Assembly (NCBI GenBank): GCA_029721435.1
Contig: CM056573.1
Coordinates: 6,547,001-6,611,000 of the forward strand
Length of the DNA stretch: 64,000 nucleotides
DNA from: Gymnothorax reevesii
Taxonomy: Eukaryota > Chordata > Actinopteri > Anguilliformes > Muraenidae
Direction of reading: 5' to 3'
Shown here: positions 21,063 to 33,900 of the stretch, one piece after another
Layout of the letters: the number at the start of each line of letters is the position of its first letter
Numbering within the stretch: position 1 is the stretch's first letter
The notes under the pieces: generated by a model
What the model was told of the DNA's origin: nothing
What the model saw: only the letters and a program-made list of their open reading frames with translations
The model's database searches: none
Program-made: the position numbers and the translations under genes

Positions 21063-23245
21063 ATGCACCTGAAGGCATATCCCAAATTCCTGAGGGAGCT
21101 GAAGTTGGAGTCGAATGCGGACGGCATGTGCGACGACGCTGACGGGCAGCTGGATATCTGGGCCGTCATCAAGCCTGGAAACACTAAGGAGAAGATCGCT
21201 ATCTTCACTGGGCAGCAGTGTGGCCAGTCTAGCGCCCTGGCTAACCTCAGCACTCAAGGCATCAGAGCAGATGTAGGTCCCGCCAACCCACGGACGGTCT
21301 CCATGAAGGCCAAAAGCTGCTGGGAGGTGGAGGGGTCCACGACCACGCACAGGAAACGCTCCGCTGAGCCAGACAAGAGGTGCTGCCCCGAGCGTCTCTC
21401 GCAGGGGGGCAGAGGGGCGCAGCAAGAGGCCGGGGAAGGGGAGGGCGAGGGAAAGACTCTGTCCGTGGTTGAGATGGTGGCTTACATTGAACAGAGAGTC
21501 AACAAGCCGCAGGTGGAGTGCACCAAACCGCTGCGTCTGCGTACCTCCGGCCCGGCGACCACCCCCAGGGTGGGGTCTTTACACCCGGCCCCATGCCCTG
21601 AGGAGCAGCCGGAAAGACCGGAAGCACTGGAGGGACGCGAGGAGGAGGGCGAGAGCGTGCGCGTCCTGGACATGGTGGCGAAGCTGGAGTCGGAGTGCCT
21701 GAAGAGGCAGAGCGAGAGGGACTGCAGCAGCGGCGGCGGCCTGTCGCGCAACCAGACCTTGCGTAGGAGCATGTGCCGGGTGTTGCTCATGGGGCCGAGG
21801 TCAGAGGTCGACTCAGGGTCTGTGCCTCCGCAGCCAGAACCCATAGCCAGGGAGATTCATGCAGTCGAGCAGAAACACAAGTCCACCCCACTGCCCAGCA
21901 CAGAGTCGAGGGGCGCGTACTGGGAGGAAACTGAGGGTGAGGGTGAGGGAAAGACTCTGTCCGTGGTTGAGATGGTGGCTTACATTGAACAGAGGGCCAA
22001 CAAGCCGCAGGCGGACTGCACCAAAGCGCTGCATCTGCGTACCTCCGGCCCGGCGACCACTCCCAGGGTGGGGTCTCTACACCTGGCCCCGTTCCCCGAG
22101 GAGCGGCCGGAAAGACCGGATGCGCTGGAGGGACGCGAAGAGGAGGGCGAGAGCATATGCGTTCTGGACATGGTGGCGAAGCTGGAGTCGAAGTGCCTGA
22201 AGAGACAGAGCGAGAGAGAGTGCAGCAGCGGCGGTGTCCTGTCGCGCAACAAAAGCCTGCGGAGAAGCGTGTGCCGGGTGTTGCTCACGGGGCCGGGGTC
22301 AGAGGTCGGCTTAGGTTCTGCGCCTCCGCAGCCAGAACCCATAGCCAGGGAGAGTCGCGCAGTGGAGCAGTACCACGAGTCCACGGCTCCGCCCAGCGCG
22401 GAGTCGAGGGGCGCGCGCCAGGAGGAAACTAAGGGCTCGGAGTCTGCGGCCAAACCCAGCATGCAGGTAGACGCGAAGGATCAGGACGAGGAGGTGAGCA
22501 GAGGGGGCAGCTCCCGCACTGAACACTGCGAGGAGCCGCTTCCCGGGATGCGGTTCTTCTCCTCGCAGCAAGAGCAGCAGAAGGCCTCAGCGACCTCCCA
22601 GAACGGCTGTCCTGCGGTGCCTCGGTACGATGCGAGGAGGATCCTGGATCCAAACAGGATGTGGAGGGGCGAGAGGACAAGGTGGTGTCAGAGCTGGAAG
22701 CGAGCGCTGGGAGCCCCGAGAGAGTCTCCTTTCCCCTGCGCAAGCTGGTCTCCCACCGGTTCCTGGAGATGCGCTTCAAGATCCAGCTCCTCCTGGAGCC
22801 GCAGGAGTTCATGGCCCTGCTGCCGCACCACATCATCGTCAAGGTCTTCAGCCTGCTGCCCACCCAGACGCTGGCCGCCCTCAAGTGCACCTGCCACTAC
22901 TACAAGTTCATCATCGAGAGCTACGGCATGCGGCCGGCGGACTCGTGCTGTGTCTGTGACCCCCGCTACCCTGACGACCCCTGCAAGCAGTGCAAGCCCT
23001 GCTAGGGCCGGGGCGACATGTCTCTCTGCCGCTGGCACCACGAGCCCTACTGTCAGGCCCTGCCCTTCGGCCCGGGCTACTGGATGTGCTGCCACGGCCT
23101 GCACAAGGACACGCCGGGCTGCAATGTGGGGCTGCACGGCAACCGCTGGGTCCCCGCCTTCCACAGCATTAACATGCCTATTTGCAAGAAAGACAGTGAG
23201 AGCGAGGAGGACTCTTATTGGGAGAGTGAGAGAGTGTTGGAGTGA
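21063..23245 (+). pseudogene. fbxo34: fbxo34 copy C, full length but frameshifted and with a stop
   Basis: A single coding exon after an acceptor 10 nt upstream, as in FBXO34. Landmarks in order: MHLKAYPK start, LDIWAVIKPGNTKEKIA, the LSVVEMVAYIEQR and VRVLDMVAKLESECLKRQS motifs (present twice), LSRNQTLRR, EEPLPGMRFF, then RFKIQLLLEPQEFMALLPHH with the F-box, and the Cys-rich C terminus. Frame 3 is correct to about 22,615. From about 22,640 the homology is in frame 2, so a frameshift lies between. A TAG at 23,003-23,005 then interrupts the Cys-rich region. Either a pseudogene or a copy with assembly errors. Confidence 0.85.
21452..22447 (+). repeat. 498-bp in-frame tandem duplication inside fbxo34 copy C
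   Basis: Two adjacent copies of a 166-residue block, starting GKTLSVVEMVAYIEQR at about 21,452 and again at about 21,950. Each contains the VLDMVAKLES motif, a Ser/Gly run and an EPIARE segment. Human FBXO34, as I recall it, has a single such block. Divergence between the two copies shows the event is not recent. Confidence 0.85.
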
Positions 23246-25155
23246 CTGACTGACAGTGAGTTTGTGACTAACTGATTGAATGAGTTTGGGAGATTTAATA
23301 ACGTTTGAGTTGAATAGAGAAGAAAGAGAAAGGAGGGTGGTAGGTTGGGTGGGTGGTTGAGGTAGGGCTGTGTGCCTTTTCATCTCCCAAGGGCTCACAC
23401 GCATGTTTAGAAACTGACTAAGATACTAACGCGAACGAGAAATCAATGGACATCCCCCCTCTCCCTGTCCGACACTGCCTCCTACCTTCCAGAAAAATGT
23501 CAGCACTTTACGCCTTGCATAACAAGAGTTTATCAAGGCATTTTGATTTCAGTTCTGCTCACCACCCCCCCCCTCCCCGCCATCGCTCCCCCCGAAAAAA
23601 AATGTTCTTTTCTGAGGTTGTCGCTGTAAAGCGAGGGTGACGCATCGTATCTGAAAAGGGCTGCTGCAAATTCAAGTTTTTTTTTCCACTTCCTGCAGTT
23701 TAATGAAATGAAATGGCATTAAACTGCGACCTTGGAAAGTAGCAGTGTCACAGTGTCAGCTGCTGCAAAAACCTGTCACTGCATCGGCCATTTTTGTTGA
23801 AGAAATAAATCTTTCATATTTCATACAGGTAGCTGGTAGCCAATACCCCGCCTGCTCTCCCACTCCCCTCCGATAACCGACAACATTTATCCAGGTTATT
23901 TTTTCCCCACATGGAATATTTCTAATAAGTATATAATATGATGCAATGTTCTCTCAGCATATCCAATATGTGAATCACTAAATTATTTTGAGTCTAATTG
24001 CGAAAGAGGCTCAATGGCCTCTTAAATGTAATGTGAATTTATCAGATCCGCCCCCCCCACCCCGGCTCTGCTCCCATTCGCCCACGTAATGCTAACCCCT
24101 TCATGACCAGTGATGGAGACGGAGTGCCTGAGATATTCTCGACTGAGACATTGGAGCCATGTCTAAGCCCTGTTGTGTTTACGATGTACATAAAAGTGAA
24201 ATCCTATATCAGTACAGGGTAAGGAGTGATGGCCGGGAGCGTGCGCAGCACTTCAGAAAATATCCACCTTCAGCTGCTGGAAAGTTTTTGGAGATTTATT
24301 TTCTGTTTTTGGTGTATTTTTACCCCTTTCTGTACATAGTTGCATATGTAAAAATTTCAGATTTATTATTTTTTTTTTGGAATAAATTGTTCTGGAATAT
24401 TTTTTCATGTCCTGACTTCTTTTTTTGTTTCTTTTTTCTCTATAGTAGAAAGATTAAAAGGGCAAAGTGACGCCATACATGGGCAATAAATATGCGCTAC
24501 AGAAACTAATTCTATGGTCTTCCAATGAATCTTCATTCTTGTGTACGACGTCAGAGCCATAATCCAACATGGTTCCCTACAGCCTTCACCACTGGCTCAT
24601 TCATGACTTGGAGAAGAAACGCAGAATCATGGCTGGATTTATGGGAATTAGGGGTTGACCTACTCAATCAGAAGGGTTTTTTTGGATGCAGTACTGTGTT
24701 TCGGATTAAATTATGTGTCCAGCCTTGAAATGTCAACACAACTGTGTTCCTGAGAAAACTGTAGGTGGCATGAGTTACAAATGAACAGAATTCACTAAAA
24801 TGGTTTCTGCTAACCGTTGTATGTGCAAGTACAATGGGCTCTATGCTTGTAATTTTTTAACTAGGACCTCCAAAGCTGAACACAGAAACACCATGTAATT
24901 TACAAGCCCATGGAAAATTGTACTCCTTACACAACACGTGTACAAGCAGGGCTTGGCACTCTGTTTTAGGAACACCACGCCCCCAAGTTGACCCTCAGAG
25001 TGCTGAAAAGAATGTTTAAAAAATGCAAATGATCTTTTGCTGTTGAAAACCTATCATGTGGCAACTTGTTTAACAGAGCTCCCCTGCGGATGCTCTTTTA
25101 AGCAAATCGGCACATGATGGGTTTTCGACAGCTTTGATTTTGAGAGCTTACATCA
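23246..25155 (+). other. 3' UTR and flank of fbxo34 copy C
   Basis: Collinear with 318-2008. Polyadenylation-like AATAAA at 24,381-24,386 follows a T run. Homology to the left copy ends at the site where the LTR element sits in the left copy. Confidence 0.65.
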
Positions 25156-27649
25156 GTGACCAACAATAGCTGCATTTAGCGCTGCATGGGTGAAGCAAAT
25201 TTAGGGGCAGAGTCAAAAAACGTAGTGCCTGGAAGTGCAGGAAATGGCGCTGACTGACAGTGGGTCATGGGTTCAAGTCCTGGCTGGGGCCTTTGTGCTG
25301 GAATGTTTCCTGACAAATGATGATCTGTGACCTGATGAGAAAGCATTTCCTCAGGTGAGATGCCAGATTTATTGTTGACTGGTCTCGCAGCCATGGGGGA
25401 GCAACCTATGAACAGTTTGTGTCAAAATCCCATCTTGAACGACAAACGTTGTGTCGACTTCATTTCTTTTTAAAAGTGGTGACTGCAGCGTGCATGTGCT
25501 GGAGACTATAGACCTACAACAGGAGTGTACATCCTCAAAAATGCAGTGAGGTATAAGTGTGACCTGTCCAGCCCAATCTGCTGTAGGGCAACCGGTGTTC
25601 TGCCCCCTCCTGTTCGGTCTGGTCCCTAGTCCAGAAGATCCGGTCACCCGAATGGATAACTGTCAACTGTCCGCAGCGGCGCCGCAGAGTCAGAAGAGGA
25701 GCAGTGCCTGCCTGGGGTTCTTTGCCTTGTTAGTGGCCCAAAATAATGTCAGTTTTCTGCAGCTGGGGTTTCCCTCCCTCCCCTTAGTTTGTGCTCCAGC
25801 GCGCGTGGACCTCCCTCTCCAGCAGTATATTGACCCCTCTGAACTGGGTAAGGGAGGGGGTCAGGAGTCTGGGCACCGTGTGGAGAGAGTGTGGGCCAAG
25901 TGGTGGGCATGGAGACCTTTGTGTGGGGCCAGAGATGGTGCCTTTCTCCTGGGGTCTGGTTTGCGTGACCCAGGGTCAGAACGGTTGGTGGGGCCACCGC
26001 ACAAGCTGAGGGGAGACTGCTTGGATGGCTGCCTGCCTTTGAACTGCCTGGTCAGTCATGGTGGCCTGTGATAGCTGCAGCCTTTCAGAAAAGCTGTGCA
26101 ATTTTATGTTATGATACGAAATGGCTGTGCTCTTACCCCAAGTACATGGTTAAGTGTTTTAACCAAAATTATTTACCATTTATGTACACAGGGGAAGGCC
26201 ACAGAGGTTACTCCAATTTCAGTTCCTCTTTAAGAGAATATAAAGTGAATGTACTGGTGATTTATGCTGCGTCTACATTGGCAGCAGTTTACAGTCAAAC
26301 CGACTCGGTCAACATACTGGGGGCTTCAAATTTTCTTTGAACATTAAAATCTCATCTCTACAGTCATGACCTTTAAAAGTCACTTTTGACAGCCTTGGCG
26401 ACAGCCCTCATTTTGGACTGCAGATTTGCAGTGTACCGGCTACTTGAACATGAGCAGGTGATCAGGAACTTTCTAGCACAAATTACACAAGTATTTTACT
26501 CCTGCAGACTCCGCATCCAAGAAAAAAAAAACAAAACCCCAACTTCCCATCAAAGAATTGGAGAAAGAATTGACCCTAAAAACACATTCAAATCAGTCAT
26601 TTTATGGCAGCAGATAAATATAGAACTACACAACGTCAGTCTCCCGTTTTCAGGAAAACAGTCAAATATTATTTCTATTTAAATTCATGTCCATTATATC
26701 AGATATGGTTTGCCAACTGCCGTTACTCAAGAGATGCATTTTGCAGTGACATGCGCATGATTTTTCTCTGCAATCAGTGTGTAAGCGCCTGACCCACTAT
26801 GCCATCCCATCCAAAGTATTGCTTGTGAGACCATGAGCCCAAAAAATGTCATTTGTCAAATACTTCAGTCTAAAAATTCCTCAGCAGAAGAAGACACAAA
26901 GAAAAAAACAAAATAACAAACGTGAAGAACAAGTCGTGTCCAACTGAGAACCAGTTGTCCTAGTCTACATGCTAGCATTTGAAGATTAGCACTTCCTGCA
27001 AACGCCTCTCACGGCTCCCATACAGTGAAAGATGAGTGAAGTTGTCCATGATATACTAACTGCACACAGTAATTAACAGGGATTCTTATCCTTAAAAATG
27101 CCACCAAAAATCCCTTTTGCTAGTACATTCCCCCTTCACCTGTCGTAAAGCCATCTGGAGCGGGTAATTGACATCATCGGCGCTGTTCCTCTTGCGCAGG
27201 CATCCAGGCGCACATCCACACACTCACACACAAACACAAAACCATTGGTTATTTGGTTTGCCGCTGGCTATCCCAATTGACCCCATTTTCTTTAAAAGCA
27301 GCAAGTAAAAAAAAAAGGAAAATACGGGTGTTCGCAACATGGATCATTTTTAAATGCTGAATCTGAGAATTTTGCCAGGGCTTTGCAAAATAACACCGCC
27401 ACTCCCAATGACACAAAATCGATCAGCAGCACAGCTGTTTCTGAACAGACAGTGGTCCCTACGGACCATTTAAACTTCTTTTAATCCAACACAAAAAAAT
27501 TTAAGTGTATATAATAACTATCTGCATAAATCAGAACCATTAAAAAAAAGACTTTATACTTAAAAAACTCCAAAGCCCCAGCCCACACATGCATACACAG
27601 CTGTACGGAGCTCTCCTCGCGAGCAGCAGCAGGCTCGCTCCGCCCCCCT
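25156..27649. other. Convergent intergenic region between fbxo34 and atg14
   Basis: Contains a B-box-like GGGTTCAAGTCC near 25,268 that may mark an old tRNA-derived SINE, otherwise no assigned repeat. The part next to 27,650 should be the atg14 3' UTR (minus strand). No long supported frame. Confidence 0.35.
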
Positions 27650-27950
27650 TCAGCGCTGGCCAGTGTAGGCCCGGAACCAGGAGGTGACGGAGGCCGCGGC
27701 GGAGGAGATCATCCCGCCAGCGTTGGGGTTGGGCTGGGAGGCCTGCAGGGCGGCGCTCTGGGACAGCTCCATGGGCTGCGAGGGGATGTCGCAAAACCGC
27801 GGGCTGGGGACAGTCTCCCAATCAGTGCCCAGGTCTGTCTCCTCGTCCGTCACGGCCTCGTCCCCACTCTCCTCAGCTGGCCCCGCCGCCTCCGGCTCCA
27901 CAAACTCCATCGAGTCCTCCAGATCGGCGCTGACCTCGAACGGGCCGGTT
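27650..27950 (-). CDS. atg14: atg14 exon 10 with stop
   Basis: Encodes most of the BATS domain: an acidic [20 protein letters not shown] segment, [11 protein letters not shown], and the amphipathic end [19 protein letters not shown] that inserts into curved PI3P membranes. TGA at 27,650-27,652. Confidence 0.95.
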
Positions 27951-30900
27951 CTAAAGGAGAGACATGGGCAGTGGGGACAGGATCAATGATCCCGAAAATC
28001 TCAAAACCTTTATGCCGAAACAACACCAAACAAGCAAGTCACGTCATCTTTGGAAAGTCGGAATTATTGCAGTACATCATAGCATTTTGTATTTTGAGTA
28101 TTCATATCCGCAACGATCTGCGAGGGACAAAGAACCGCGAACGTACGTGGCAGTGTATCTGTGGTCACGTGTTCGTATGGGAAGCTACATGTTCCAACAT
28201 GGAGGACTTTTTTTCTAAAATGCTAAAAAAAAAAAATCAACAACAACACCACCACCAACAACAGCAACTTGTCGATAACATTTAAATTGTTAGCTTGAGG
28301 TGATCTTTTTTTTTTTTTTTTTTTTTAAACATTGATAGGTGTTTCAGAGAGATTACTGCATGCTGTTCTGACGTGAAGATACATTGTGATGGGTGGTTTA
28401 CTTTTCCCCAACATGCTAGAAAATTTTTGCGCGCCCACTACCTTCCACAAGCTTTTGCGAGACCCTCAGTTTGACGCCATCTTACACATACTTGTGCAGC
28501 ATTTCGTTAAAGCAGATCCTTTTGTCTGCAGTAATCTTGCGCAAGAACACACAAATTCTGCAGTAAGTTTATGTCGGGCATTACGTTAACTTGCACGCAT
28601 TACCTTACTGCAGAGTGGATCTGCCAAATAATACAGTAACATGACCCCACACAAGTCACATAGGCTGCTCTTTATGCTTATATTGCCAAGTCTAACCCCT
28701 CCCAAAAAAAAAAAAAATATAATAAAAATTCAGTTGGCTCCCATTTATCAAATCGAAAAATTCAAAATGGCACTTGTGTGCCAATGTGTGAACTATGACA
28801 TCAACATAAGACTTCGCAACAAGGATGCGACCAACACATGTACCAGAAAAAGCAACACACCCATTTTGACAACCGTAGCACAATTCAGCAGAGTTGCGAT
28901 ACGCAGTCGGAGAACGCACCGCGAAGTCCCGAACGACCAAGAATTCCACATAGCTACCAGAAGTCATATGCCATGGTTTATAACCAAAAATTTGGACACT
29001 TTCACTTCCTTGTACTGACCTTTTTTCAAGTCCAGTGTCTTAAAATGTGTGGAATTTCAAAATCAAATTTCCTTCCAGTACAAAGTGGATGGCAAAAAGA
29101 AGATACAATCGCACAACATAGTTCCTATTCCAGCTATCAGATGGCAGCTGATCAGCCTATTCCTCTTCCGATCCCCATGAAATGCTTTCCTTCAATTCCA
29201 GAACTGGTGGCATGAAAGGAATAACCATTCTAGTTACCAATTACAGTGTCCATGAGCTTGAAAGTGCAGGAAACTGTGGTGTCGGACGTACAATTAATTC
29301 AGCCACATTGGAGGGTTTTTGAGCATGAATGGCCTGTTTAAGGTCATGCCACAGTATCACAATCAGATTAAAGTCCGGACTTTGCTTTGGCCACTCCAAA
29401 ACTTTCAATTAGTTTTTTTTAAGCCATTCAGAGGTGGACTTGCTGGTGTGTTTCGGATCATTGTCCCGCTGCATAACCCAAGTGCGCTTGAGCTTGAGAT
29501 CACAATGTGAGGGTTGGACATTCTCCTTCAGGATTTTTCGGTAGAGAGCAGAATTCATACTTCTATCAATTATGACAAGTTGTCCAGGTCCTGACCAGCA
29601 AAACAGCCCCAAACCATCACACTACCACCACCATGTTTGACTTTTGGTACGATGTTCTTTTTATGAAATGTGTTAGTTTTACGCCTGATGTAACAGGGTG
29701 CACACCTTCCAAAAAGTTCAACTTTTGTCCTGCCAGTCCACAGAATATTTCCCCAAACGTCTTGGGGATCATCAAGATGTATTTTGGCAAATGTGAGACG
29801 AGTGTTTGTGTTCCTTTTGATCAGCAGTGGTTTTCGCCTTGGAACTCTCCCATGGATGCCATTTTTGCCCAGTCTCTTTCTTATTGTTGAATCATGAACT
29901 CTGACTTTAACTGAGGCAAGTGAGGCCCGCAGTTCTTCAGATGTTGTTCTGGGTTCTTTAGTGACCTCCTGGATGAGTTGTCGATGCGCTCTTGGAGTAA
30001 TTTTGGTAGGCTGACCACTCCTAGGAAGGTTCACCACTGTTCCATGTTTTCTCCATTCGTGGATAATTGCTCTCACCGTGATCCGCCAGAGATTCCAAAG
30101 CCTTAGAAATGGCTTTGCAACCCTTTCTGGACTGATAGCTGTCAATTCCTTTGTTTTTCATCTGTTCTTGAATTTCTTGAGATTGCGGTATGACTAGTTG
30201 GTTTTTGAGATCTTTTAGCCTACTTCGCTTTGTCAAACAGGTTCTATTGAAGTGAATTCTTGATTCAACAGGTCTGGCAGTAATCAGGGCTTGGTGTGGA
30301 TAGTGAAATTGGACTGAAAAAATGTGGCTAATCACAGTTAATTCATGATTTAAGAAGGGGGGGGGGGGGGGGGGCAATTACTAATAATTACACATGGGGC
30401 CAGGTAGGTTTGGATTGCTTTTTCCCATTAATAAATGAAATCATCACTTAAAAACAGCATTTTGCATTTACTCAGGTTATCTTTGTCTTATATTAAAATT
30501 TGTTTGATGATCTGAATCATTTAAGTGTGAAAAACATGCAAAAAAGTAAGAAATCAGGAAGGGGGCAAATACTTTTTCATGGCACTGTATACACATTTAA
30601 TCCAGGATATCAAGTTAGTTTGACGGTGCATATTGATGGGACAGATATAAAGAATCATTTATGGTGTTGGATGTACATGTGAAAAGTGTGTGTACTTAGT
30701 ACGCAAATTAATTTTTTATTCTAAATCAAACTCATTTTTTATCAATGCAATAAATACTAGGGCCTTATGTAAAAATCACTCCAACAAAATTCGCAACAAT
30801 GATAATCTTAGACAGAAAAAAATACAATTATTTAAATACGCATCAATCAGGGATCTCCAGACTCCTTTATTCCATCTTACAAAAACACTGATATTTATAT

Positions 30901-33900
30901 AAATATACATCTTCCACTCAGGTTTACTCATTGGTTTAGAAAAATAGGGCTATAAACCTTAAAAATGACGTATTACAGGGATGTGTAGCGCCATTTTGAA
31001 AATTCCACCTATAGGTTGACTAATTGTCGGAATTGCCCGTCACTTTTTCCAATCTGAAACCATTAAAATTAAATATAAAAGACAGCCTCAAAGTAATTTC
31101 TGAGGCTCTTAAACTCCAAACATAAAATGTGAACAGTGGGGAAAATTCCCCAGATGCGTTAGCCAGTCGAAATTCCTCCAAGTGCGCATCAATGACTCAA
31201 CTGGGAAGTATTATACAACAGTAAGAACCAAGGCTCAAATTTAAGCAACTTGAGGCTTTGCTTGTCAGTGTTCACGATTTGACTTAAATAAAAAACCTGG
31301 GCAAAATGGCATCCACTGAAGAGCCAAAATGCAAAAACCACTGCTAACACAGAGGATATGAAGGTTCGCCTCACATTTGCCAAAAAAACCTTGATGTCAC
31401 CAAGCCCATTAGGAATAGACGAACAAGTGGTTGAAATTGGAACTTAGTGAAATACATAGATCCCAGTAGAAATGGTTTTTACACGTAAAAACAGACGTCT
31501 CCCCCTTCCCCCATTTCACATTTTAGAGTTATGGTCCGAAAACGAGTCCCACCCTTCAATATGCTTAGGTCCAAATTGTTGCCATGGAAACAGAAAAAAT
31601 AAAATGCAAAAGCAGTTCAAACCCTCAAAAGGCACATCTACATGTTATGGAGAGACACTATATCAAATTTGGTGAGAATCGGTCAAACAGTTTCAAAGTT
31701 ATGCTCCGGAAACAAATGGGAACGCCGACGCCAGCACCGACGCCGACGCCAACGGGAATTCAGGCAAAAACAATGTGTCTCCCCCAGGAAGGGGGAGACA
31801 TAAAAAATTAAATCTGGTGTGAAAGTAACATCATTCCGCAATAAGAACATCATGTAAACAGTGAAATATGGTGGTGGCGCTGTGATGATTTACGGCGGCC
31901 TTGCTGCTGAAGGACAGCCCATTATCAACAGTTCCATGAATTCTGCTCTCAAACAAGATATCCTGAATAAGAATGTCCAGTCACTAGTTCATAAAGTTCA
32001 TCAATGTCCAACCTAGATTTGCACCAATGGTCCTCGCCGTAATGCAAGGTCCATCATTGAATGGTGTATAATTAAGACTCCAGTGATCGAGCGCCAAGAC
32101 TTGACTTGACCCTCATTGAGATGCTGGGGTAAGACCTTAAAGGTGACACAAAAAACTGACATATACGGCTGAATTAAAGCAATTCTGTATAATATAATAA
32201 GATTGGGCCAGAATTTCTACACGGTGATGTGAAAATTGATATCCAGTGATCTGACGCATGTCTGCAGTCATTGCTGCTGCAGGAAGCACAACCATTTGTC
32301 AAGCTGAGCAATAACTTTGTTTGCATGGGAAATACAGGTCTTGGATAATTTTTTTCCTTCAGTGAATGAAAATGATCATTTAAAACCTGTTCGGTTTCCT
32401 TATGTCCTCGATGTCAAACAGTATGTTTGTATGAAGATCTGACGCCAATAAATGAGAAGTTTGCAACAACAGCGGAAATCACGGACTGGACTCATTCCTT
32501 ACTGGCAGAAACATGTGTCTTTAAGACCCTCTTACCTGCCCAGGTTCTTGTTTTCGGGGGAAACCAGAAACATGATGTTCCTGAGGGTGTGGTGGGGGTG
32601 CAGTAGCTCGCCATCAACATGCTGACAGAAAGATCCAGAAATACACCACAGTTAGCATTTTGTGTACATTCTCTTAAACCAGAAACCTCAATTTCATCGT
32701 CTCCCAATTCAGATGCACTTTCACCCCCATATTACAGAAAGTTGTCTAAAGAGCACAAGACTGACTCTTATCCGTATGGAGAATGAGCAATAGCTGCTGG
32801 AGTTTCGTAAAAAAAAATTCTTGCAATGCTGTAATAGTTTCTGAACGGGAATTCGAAAATCTTCTTTTCTTGGTGGTTGCCTGCATCAAATGTAAAACTG
32901 TGATGTCCTTATAAAAGGTTGCTAATGCTCTGCGTTAGCTGGATACGTAGGTGTACATTTTGGTAGGGTTGGTCAGGACATGTTCTGAGCAACTTTCAGA
33001 TGTGGCAAAATATCTCGACAAAGACTGCGTCACTGGGGAAAATGAAAACGTGGAATCGCAAATCCAACTTGCTCCACTCCAATGTAATGTTAGCGCCAAA
33101 GCAACTTCTGGCTTCTAACAGCTAGCTGAAGACCCGTGGTTAATGGTTTCAGGTCATGACCTTTCATTTGAACGTAATTTCAGGTCAATCGGACAAATGG
33201 TTCTGAAGATATGGCCAAAATGGTAATTTTCCAACAAAAAGCTCCACCTGGTGGCAAAATATTGAACCATACAGGTATAATGTCATCATGTGTTACGTTG
33301 TGAGGCCATGACCTTGCAGTTGCACATAGTTTCATGTAAACTGGACAAATGGTCCCAAAGATATCGCAAAAATGGTGAATTTTATGCGACAAAGCTCCAC
33401 CTTGTGTCAAAATTTTGAATCAAACAGGTATAATGTCATCGCGGGACACATCCTCAGGTTCTGACCTTTCATTTGCACTTGAATTGAGGTCAATCGGACA
33501 AATATTTCCAGAGATATGATAAAAACAGTGATATTTCAGTTTTTGGCCCCTGGTGGCCAATCTAGAAATTATAAATTGTCCAAAATTGAATCAGTTCTTC
33601 CTATTTATGATACTTGTATACAAAACATGAAATTTCTAATCGAAACATTACTGAAGTTATCGCGTTAACACGTAGGGCGGCGCAGTGGCGGCAGTCAGAC
33701 TAAAAACATAATATCCCCGAAACGCCATTCGGCATTCGAGGATATAATAAAGGATCGATCCAAACTGACCAAAGAAAGGTAATATTCACTAGGACTGAAT
33801 GTAAGGAATTATGAGAAACAGTTTAAATGCCCTTGGCTGAAGTGTATGTAAACTTCCAACGGTATGTTTAAGTAAATCATTACATGCAATAGAATGCAGT

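Noticed and set aside
22430..22890. Minus-strand and alternative-frame ORFs across fbxo34 copy C
   Set aside because: High GC content keeps several frames open; only the plus-strand frames match FBXO34 motifs.
25559..26071. 170-residue plus-strand frame
   Set aside because: No recognisable domain, no splice context, and composition of intergenic sequence; not supported as a gene.
30357..30374. G18 run as a possible quadruplex regulatory element
   Set aside because: It lies inside a dead Tc1 and homopolymer length is unreliable; no regulatory context.
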